A stretch of DNA of 64,000 nucleotides, from positions 1-64,000 of the forward strand of contig NZ_FNMZ01000008.1 of assembly GCF_900106695.1 (NCBI RefSeq). The letters are read 5' to 3'. Below are positions 58,869 to 64,000 of the stretch, one piece after another; position 1 is the stretch's first letter; the number at the start of each line of letters is the position of its first letter. Under the pieces are notes generated by a model. It did not search any database and had not been told where the DNA came from. It was given only the letters and a program-made list of their open reading frames with translations. The stretch comes from Albimonas donghaensis (GTDB lineage: Bacteria; Pseudomonadota; Alphaproteobacteria; Rhodobacterales; Rhodobacteraceae). The position numbers and the translations under genes are program-made.

Positions 58869-60080
58869 TCAGGCGGCGTGCAGGCGCAGCGGGAGCGAGG
58901 CCAGGGACCGCAGGTTGTTGTTCAACCGCCGCTCCGGCGCGCCGGCGGGCTCGATCCGCGCGACATGGCGGGCGACGGCGCGCAGGGCGGCCTCGCCCTC
59001 GGCCTTGGCGATCATCTGCCCGATGCAGCGATGCACGCCCTCGCCCAGCGCCAGGTGAGCGCGGTTGTCCCGGGTCATGTCGAAATCGTCGGGATGCGCG
59101 AACGCGGTCTCGTCGCGGTTGGCGCAGGCCAGGATCACCAGGATCTTGGCGTCGGCCTCCAGATCCACGTCGCCGATCCGGACCTCGGCCATGGTCAGGC
59201 GGCAGACATTGGGGATCGGCGTCTCGATCCGCATCGCCTCGTCGAAGGCCCCGCGCGCAAGCCTGGGATCGGCGCGCAGCATGTCGAACTGGCCGGGGCG
59301 CGCGGACAGGTGCATCAGCGTCGCCGAGATCGTGGCCGCGGTGGTGTCGAGCCCGCCGCGGATGAAGCTGCGGGCCAGCAGGGGGGCGACCTCGGGCTCG
59401 ATCTCGCCCCGATCGGCGGCCTCGAAGATCTGGGCGCCGAAACCGCCCTCCACCATCGCCTCGCGGGTCATCGACCACTTGAACCAGGCGTCGATTTCGT
59501 CGGCGCGGGCCTGGGTGGCGCGATAGCGGGCGTTGAAGGGGCCCTGCCCGTCGAAATTCAGCTCGCCCAGCAGATACAGGTTCTCGGTCCGCTCCGGGCT
59601 GTCCTTCAGACCCAGCGCGTCGGGGAAGGTGGAGGCGACGAAGTCCTCCGAGAAATCCTTGACCCCGTCGATCTCGCCGCCCCGCTCCAGCAGGGCGCGC
59701 ACCTTCTCGTCGGCCACGCGGTCGAACGTCTCCTGCCACGAGCGGATCATGCCGGGCGACAGGATCTTCTGCAGCACCCGGCGCACATGGGAATGCCGGG
59801 GCGGGTCGACCTCCACGATGGGCGAGGCGGGGCGCCAGGCCTCGGGGCTGCGGATGTCGCCGAGTCCCGAGCCGCCGGTGGAGGAGAACGTCTCCCAGTC
59901 CTTCAGCAGCGGGCGGATCGAGGCGTGACGGCCCATGCAATAGACCCCGTAGCGGGGCAGCCACACCACGTCGCCGGCGGCGCGCAGGGCCTTCCACGTC
60001 TCGTGCGGGTCGGCCAGGACCGCGTCCGCATAGGGGTCGATGTCGAGGACGGGCGCGCCGCGTTCCCGGATCTCGGTCAT
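58869..60080 (-). CDS. Cytochrome P450, CYP199A-like
   Basis: A 403-residue soluble bacterial P450. The I-helix oxygen motif is GGLDTTAATI (near 245), ExxR is EAMR (near 285), and the haem Cys is in LGEGVHRCIGQ (near 350), where the usual first Phe is Leu. The N-terminal third, with YGVYCMGRHASIRPLLKD and IVEVDPPRHSHVRRVL, is close to CYP199A enzymes, which demethylate or hydroxylate para-substituted benzoates. It needs a ferredoxin and reductase, not seen nearby. The gene is the last of a leftward liv-SDR-P450 operon, 37 bp after the SDR, which suggests an imported aromatic acid as substrate. The ATG at 60080 has GCGAGG. Confidence 0.9.
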   Translation of the reverse strand: MTEIRERGAPVLDIDPYADAVLADPHETWKALRAAGDVVWLPRYGVYCMGRHASIRPLLKDWETFSSTGGSGLGDIRSPEAWRPASPIVEVDPPRHSHVRRVLQKILSPGMIRSWQETFDRVADEKVRALLERGGEIDGVKDFSEDFVASTFPDALGLKDSPERTENLYLLGELNFDGQGPFNARYRATQARADEIDAWFKWSMTREAMVEGGFGAQIFEAADRGEIEPEVAPLLARSFIRGGLDTTAATISATLMHLSARPGQFDMLRADPRLARGAFDEAMRIETPIPNVCRLTMAEVRIGDVDLEADAKILVILACANRDETAFAHPDDFDMTRDNRAHLALGEGVHRCIGQMIAKAEGEAALRAVARHVARIEPAGAPERRLNNNLRSLASLPLRLHAA

Positions 60081-60117
60081 GGGAGCCTCGCTGGGGGTTG
60101 GAGGAGCGGTGGAGCGT

Positions 60118-60882
60118 TCAGAGCAGCCGGCCGCCGTCCACCGGCAGGGCGATGCCGGTGGTGAAGGCGGCGTCGTCGGACAGAAGATAGGTCACCGCGG
60201 CCGCGATCTCGACCGGCTTGCCGAAGCGGCCAAGCGGGATGCCCGACAGCATGAACTTCGCGCGCTCCAGCTGCGCGGCCTCGTCGCCGACGATGCGGAA
60301 GCTTTCGTCGGTCATCGGGCCTTCGATGGTGCCGGGCGCGATGCAGTTGACCCGGATGTTGTCGGGCGCATGGTTCAGCGCCATGGCCTTGGTCATCAGC
60401 GTGATCGCCCCCTTGGAGGCGGAATAGAGCGACAGCGTCGGCGACCCCGCCAGCCCGGCGGTGGAGGAGAACAGCACGATCGCCCCGCCCCCGAGTTCGC
60501 GAAGCTGGGGCACGAAGGTCTTGCAGGCCAGCCACGGCCCCTTGACGTTGACCGCGAAGAGCCGGTCGAAATCGGCCTCCTCGTTGTCGATGGCGGCGCC
60601 GGCCTTGCCGAGGATGCCGGCGGCGGGCAGCAGGAACTCGGCCGGGCCGAAGGCGGTCCTGGTCTCGTCGGCGAAGCGCGCCAGGTCGGCGGCGGAGGTC
60701 GAATTCCCCACCACCTGGATCGCGCCCGGACACAGGGCGGCGGTGTCCGCCAGCCGGTCCGGGTCCATGTCGAACAGCGCCAGCCTGGCGCCCTCGGCCG
60801 CCATCTTCGCGGCGATGGCCCGGCCCAGCCCGCCGCCGGCGCCGGTGATCGCCGCCACGCGGCCCTCGAAACGGTCGGTCAT
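60118..60882 (-). CDS. Short-chain dehydrogenase/reductase in the P450 operon
   Basis: A 254-residue classical SDR: ITGAGGGLGRAIA at residues 13-25, DMDPDR suggesting NAD, PAAGIL near 90 (usual NNAG changed to PAAG), SLYSASKGAI with catalytic Tyr and Lys near 155, and TTGIALPVDGG at the end. It may oxidise the alcohol made by the P450. It shares one base with the livF stop (TGATG overlap), so it is translationally coupled to the transporter genes. Confidence 0.88.
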   Translation of the reverse strand: MTDRFEGRVAAITGAGGGLGRAIAAKMAAEGARLALFDMDPDRLADTAALCPGAIQVVGNSTSAADLARFADETRTAFGPAEFLLPAAGILGKAGAAIDNEEADFDRLFAVNVKGPWLACKTFVPQLRELGGGAIVLFSSTAGLAGSPTLSLYSASKGAITLMTKAMALNHAPDNIRVNCIAPGTIEGPMTDESFRIVGDEAAQLERAKFMLSGIPLGRFGKPVEIAAAVTYLLSDDAAFTTGIALPVDGGRLL

Positions 60883-61595
60883 CAGTGCGCTCCGCTCAGA
60901 TAGAAGTCCCGAAGTTCGTCCATTCCCACGCCGTCGTCCACCGCGCGTTCGAAGGCGATGCGGCCGCCGCGGATCACGTAGAGATAATCCGCCACCTCCA
61001 GCGCCATGCCCACGTTCTGCTCGACCAGCAGCAGGGTCAGGCCCAGGTCGCGCAGGCTCAGGATCGCCTCGGCGATCTCCTCGACCACACGGGGGGCGAG
61101 CGCGGCGGAGGGCTCGTCGAGCAGCAGCATCGTCGGCCGGCTCATCAGCGCGCGGCCGATGGACAGCATCTGCCGCTCGCCCCCCGACAGCATCCCGGCG
61201 AGAACCCTGCGGCGCTCCTTCAGGCGGGGAAAGCGGGTGTAGACGCCCTCCAGGTCCGCGGCGACGCCGGCCTTGTCCCGGCGCCGGTGATAGGCGCCCA
61301 TCATCAGGTTCTCGGCCACCGACATGCCGCCGAAGATCTCCTTGCCCTGCGGGACCAGGGACAGGCCCATGGCGGTGCGATCCTCGGCGGCGACGTCGTT
61401 GATGACGCGGCCGTCGAGCGCGACGGTCCCGTCCTGCGGCGTCACCAGCCCGGCGATGGCCTTCAGGCAGGTCGACTTGCCGGTCCCGTTGCCGCCCAGC
61501 AGGGCGACCAGACCACCCCTGGGGACCTCCAGCGACAGGCCGTGCAGGATGCGGGTGCGGCCATATCCGGCCACCACGTTCTCAAGCTTGAGCAC
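60882..61595 (-). CDS. livF: Branched-chain-amino-acid-type ABC ATPase LivF
   Basis: A 237-residue ATPase. Walker A GGNGTGKSTCLKAI near residue 35, signature LSGGERQMLSIGRAL near 135, Walker B TMLLLDEPSAALAP near 155. The short length and VLAGMLSGGERQ are LivF-like. It overlaps livG by 14 bp. In such catabolic operons the HAAT/LIV transporter often imports aromatic acids or other non-amino-acid substrates. Confidence 0.92.
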   Translation of the reverse strand: MLKLENVVAGYGRTRILHGLSLEVPRGGLVALLGGNGTGKSTCLKAIAGLVTPQDGTVALDGRVINDVAAEDRTAMGLSLVPQGKEIFGGMSVAENLMMGAYHRRRDKAGVAADLEGVYTRFPRLKERRRVLAGMLSGGERQMLSIGRALMSRPTMLLLDEPSAALAPRVVEEIAEAILSLRDLGLTLLLVEQNVGMALEVADYLYVIRGGRIAFERAVDDGVGMDELRDFYLSGAH

Positions 61596-62370
61596 GGCGC
61601 TTCCACCCCCTGCCGATATAGGCCTCGACCACCACCGGATCCTGGGTCACCGCCGCGGGCGGGCCCTCGGCGATCTTCGTGCCGGAGTCCAGCACCACCA
61701 CCCTGTCGCACAGGTCGCGCACCACGCGCATGTCGTGCTCGACCAGCAGGATCGAGATCCCGAACTCGTCGCGCATCCGGCGGATCAGGGCGATCAGCCG
61801 GTCGACATTGGGCGGCGACAGGCCGGCGGCGGGCTCGTCCAGCACGAACAGGCGCGGGTCGGCGATGACCCCGCGAGCCAGCTCCACCATGCGCTGCTGG
61901 CCGATGGACAGCGCCGTGACCTTGCGGTCGGCGAACGGGGCGAGGTCGAACCAGCCCAGCAGTTCGCGGGCGCGGGCGCGGACGGCCTCCTCCTCCTCCC
62001 GCGCGGGGCGGGCGCCGAGCACGCTTTCCCACATGCTGCGCTTCATCGAGATATGGCGGGCCAGCAGCAGGTTGTCCTCGACCGAGAGCGAGCCGAACAG
62101 CCGCAGCATCTGGAAGCTGCGCGCCATGCCCAGCCGCGCGCGGCGCCAGGCGGGCAGCGCGGTGATGTCCCGGCCGTCGAAGCGGAAGGTTCCGGAATCG
62201 GCCGGCATCTCCCCCGTCACCATGTTGACCATGGTCGACTTGCCCGAGCCGTTGGGCCCGATCAGCCCCACGATCTCGCCCGCCCCGACGCTAAGGCCGG
62301 CGCCGTCGACGGCGGTGACGCCGGCGAAGCGCTTGACCACGCCTTCGACCGACAGGATCGGATCGCTCAT
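61582..62370 (-). CDS. livG: Branched-chain-amino-acid-type ABC ATPase LivG
   Basis: A 262-residue ATPase with Walker A GPNGSGKSTMVNMV near residue 38, signature LSIGQQRMVELARGV near 155 (changed from LSGGQ, usual for LivG), Walker B LFVLDEPAAGLSP near 175 and the LivG insert with FQMLRLFGSLSVEDNLLLARH. The start at 62370 overlaps the livM stop as ATGA; the frame is open far upstream but that stretch overlaps livM. Confidence 0.92.
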   Translation of the reverse strand: MSDPILSVEGVVKRFAGVTAVDGAGLSVGAGEIVGLIGPNGSGKSTMVNMVTGEMPADSGTFRFDGRDITALPAWRRARLGMARSFQMLRLFGSLSVEDNLLLARHISMKRSMWESVLGARPAREEEEAVRARARELLGWFDLAPFADRKVTALSIGQQRMVELARGVIADPRLFVLDEPAAGLSPPNVDRLIALIRRMRDEFGISILLVEHDMRVVRDLCDRVVVLDSGTKIAEGPPAAVTQDPVVVEAYIGRGWKRRAQA

Positions 62371-63365
62371 GCGCTCGCCTCCGAGGGGTCTTTCGCCGGC
62401 GCGCGGCCGGAGGCCGCCTGGTCCCGGCTCTCCCGCGCCTTGCGGATGCGGCCGAGCGCGCCCTCGGGCGCCACGGTCACGCAGACCACCAGCAGCACGC
62501 CGAAGATCAGCATCTTGTAGCGCGCAAGCTCTCCGGTCAGTTCGGGCAGGATGGTCAGGGCGATGGCGCCGAGGATCGGGCCCATGAAGGTCCCGCGCCC
62601 GCCGACCACCATCATCGCCACCACCATGCACGAGATCCAGATCTGGAAGTCGTCCGGCGTGACCCCCTGCATGGCATGGGCGTTCAGCACCCCCGCCCCG
62701 CCCGCGAAGGCCGCCGAGGCGACGAAGGCGGTCAGTTTGGCGAATGTGGTGTTCAGGCCGACGGCGCCGGCCAGCGTCTCGTCCTCGCGCACCGCGACCC
62801 ATTCGCGGCCCAGGCGCGAATGCACCAGCCGCCAGGCGATGAACACGAAGACCGCCGCCATGACCAGCGCGACCCAGTAGAGATCCCGAAGGCTGGTGAC
62901 CTCGAACAGGCGGACGCCGAACAGCGTGGTCTCGCCGATCGGCGGCACGGCGAGGCCGTTCTGCCCCCCGGTCAGCGAGTTCCACTGCACCAGGCCGAGA
63001 TAGACCAGCGTCTGCACGGCGATGGTGACGATGGCCAGGAAGTGCCCCTTGAGCCGCAGCGCCGGCAGCCCCAGCGCGAGGCCGAACAGGCCGGTGACGA
63101 CGATGCCCGCCGGCAGGTTCATCCAGAAACCGGTTCCGACGTCCCGCGACAGGATGCCGGCGGTGTAGCCGCCGATGCCGTAGAAGGCGCCCTGGGCGAA
63201 GCTGAACTGGCCGCAATAGCCGGTGGCGAGGTTCAGCCCCACCGCGAGGATGACGTAGAGCAGCGCCACCATCAGCACGTTGAGCTCATAGCCCCCCAGC
63301 AGGAAGGGGGCGGCGACGAAGCCGACCGCGAGGATCGCGAGGGTGATCAGCGCGGCCCGGGTCAT
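62367..63365 (-). CDS. livM: Branched-chain-amino-acid-type ABC permease LivM
   Basis: A 332-residue permease with about ten helices. LNLATGYCGQFSFAQGAFYGIGGYTAGIL near residues 44-70 (given here as the family mark LNLATGYCGQFSFAQG) and RAVRDDE-like WVAVREDETLAGAVGLN near 190 identify LivM. A charged tail follows the last helix. The start at 63365 overlaps the livH stop by ATGA. Confidence 0.92.
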   Translation of the reverse strand: MTRAALITLAILAVGFVAAPFLLGGYELNVLMVALLYVILAVGLNLATGYCGQFSFAQGAFYGIGGYTAGILSRDVGTGFWMNLPAGIVVTGLFGLALGLPALRLKGHFLAIVTIAVQTLVYLGLVQWNSLTGGQNGLAVPPIGETTLFGVRLFEVTSLRDLYWVALVMAAVFVFIAWRLVHSRLGREWVAVREDETLAGAVGLNTTFAKLTAFVASAAFAGGAGVLNAHAMQGVTPDDFQIWISCMVVAMMVVGGRGTFMGPILGAIALTILPELTGELARYKMLIFGVLLVVCVTVAPEGALGRIRKARESRDQAASGRAPAKDPSEASA

Positions 63366-64000
63366 GACCGCTCCAGCGACCGGCCGAACAGGCCCTGGGG
63401 CCGGAACAGCAGCACCGCGATCACCAGGAGGAAGCCGACGACGTCGCGCAGCCCGTTGGTGAGATAGGCCGAGGTCATCGACTCGATGACCCCCAGCAGC
63501 AGCCCGGCGGCGGCCGCGCCCAGCGGGCTGCCCATGCCGCCGATGATGACCACGATGAACGCCTTGAGCACGATCATGTTCCCCACCAGCGGGTGAACCA
63601 TGTAGACCGCCGACATCATGAAGCCGGCCACGCCCGCCAGCGTCGCGCCCAGCATGAAGGTGATCACCGCGACGCGGCGCACCTTCACGCCGCACAGACG
63701 GGCGACGGTCTCGTGCTGGGCCATGGCGCGCAGGGACCGCCCGGTCCAGGTCCAGCGCAGCGCCGCGAACAGCGCGCCGACGATGATCAGCATCGCCGGC
63801 GGGATCAGCGCGCGCGGGGCCGGCAGGAACACCGGCCCCAGCTCGATGGCCTTGTAGGCCAGCTCGGTATGCATCAGCTCCGGCTGCGGACCCATGGTCA
63901 CCATGACCGCGTTCTGCAGCGCCACGGCCAGACCGAAGCTCGCGATGATCGAACTGGTCTGGTCCTGGTTCTTCAGCCCCCGGTGCAGCAGCGCCTCGGC
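63362..64000 (-). CDS. livH: Branched-chain-amino-acid-type ABC permease LivH (partial, runs off window)
   Basis: The C-terminal 212 residues of LivH are inside the window; the frame is open to base 64000 and the N-terminus lies outside. RSLRAMAQHETVARLCGVKVRRV, the EAA-like cytoplasmic loop (shown in part as MAQHETVARLCGVKV), and IVVIIGGMGSPLGAAAAGLLLG are typical for LivH. The reading AEALLHRGLKNQDQTSSIIA at the window edge matches the periplasmic part. It is coupled to livM by ATGA. The substrate-binding protein of this system must lie outside the window if it is in the operon. Confidence 0.92.
   Translation of the reverse strand, partial: AEALLHRGLKNQDQTSSIIASFGLAVALQNAVMVTMGPQPELMHTELAYKAIELGPVFLPAPRALIPPAMLIIVGALFAALRWTWTGRSLRAMAQHETVARLCGVKVRRVAVITFMLGATLAGVAGFMMSAVYMVHPLVGNMIVLKAFIVVIIGGMGSPLGAAAAGLLLGVIESMTSAYLTNGLRDVVGFLLVIAVLLFRPQGLFGRSLERS

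Overview
The window is very GC-rich chromosomal DNA with tightly packed genes, frequent ATGA stop/start overlaps and third-position GC bias. The gene content (tuf, tRNA-Gly and pyrE at one end; single-chain acyl-CoA carboxylase, tripartite tricarboxylate transporter, several molybdenum hydroxylases, CYP199-like P450) suggests an alphaproteobacterium, probably a metabolically versatile member of the Rhodobacterales. That placement is inference from gene content and base composition. I see no insertion sequence, prophage, CRISPR array, rRNA or plasmid replication gene.

Layout. 1-1.7 kb: housekeeping (start of tuf, a GFA-type zinc protein, tRNA-Gly, pyrE). 1.9-9.3 kb: a GntR regulator, a class III aminotransferase, a MaoC-phosphotransacetylase fusion, an acyl-CoA synthetase and a thiolase, all leftward. 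9.5-27.7 kb: a large acyl-CoA degradation region with a PAS-LuxR regulator, enoyl-CoA hydratase, several short-chain dehydrogenases, an ACAD10/11-type dehydrogenase, a double-length CaiB-type CoA transferase, a 3-hydroxyacyl-CoA dehydrogenase, an ACAD11-type kinase, a TetR repressor and a single-chain BC-BCCP-CT acyl-CoA carboxylase. 27.9-32 kb: a two-subunit IorAB-type molybdenum hydroxylase, a 15-bp tandem array, a hydroxynitrile-lyase-like cupin and a nucleoside-type deaminase. 32-41 kb: envelope genes (fatty acid cis/trans isomerase, MCE protein with PqiC-like lipoprotein, AI-2E permease, ion channel, HlyD/DUF2955 efflux pair). 41-47.8 kb: an NCS2 permease, a second molybdenum hydroxylase and a LysR regulator. 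48-55 kb: two divergent LysR/ABC/peptidase/ureohydrolase operons. 55-58 kb: a tctBAC transporter. 58.9-64 kb: a livHMGF-SDR-P450 operon, cut by the window edge.

The main discovery is a compact regulon at 12.8-22.4 kb. Five perfect palindromes of the form CTGAC-N4-GTCAG lie in front of the ACAD10/11-type dehydrogenase, the double CaiB transferase, the hydroxyacyl-CoA dehydrogenase operon, the ACAD11-type kinase, and the carboxylase, whose intergenic region is shared with the tetR gene. At three of them a TTGAC-N17-TA promoter ends just upstream of the palindrome. The TetR protein is the obvious candidate repressor. Kinase plus dehydrogenase together match the domains of vertebrate ACAD10/ACAD11 and the LvaA/LvaC pair of Pseudomonas putida, which remove a 4-hydroxyl group from 4-hydroxyacyl-CoA through a phosphorylated intermediate. 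The region therefore looks like a dedicated route for 4-hydroxy or branched/unusual acyl-CoAs that also includes a carboxylation step. The substrate is not known from sequence.

Several genes of this regulon are also preceded by short open frames that overlap the main start codon as ATGA, which suggests translational coupling.
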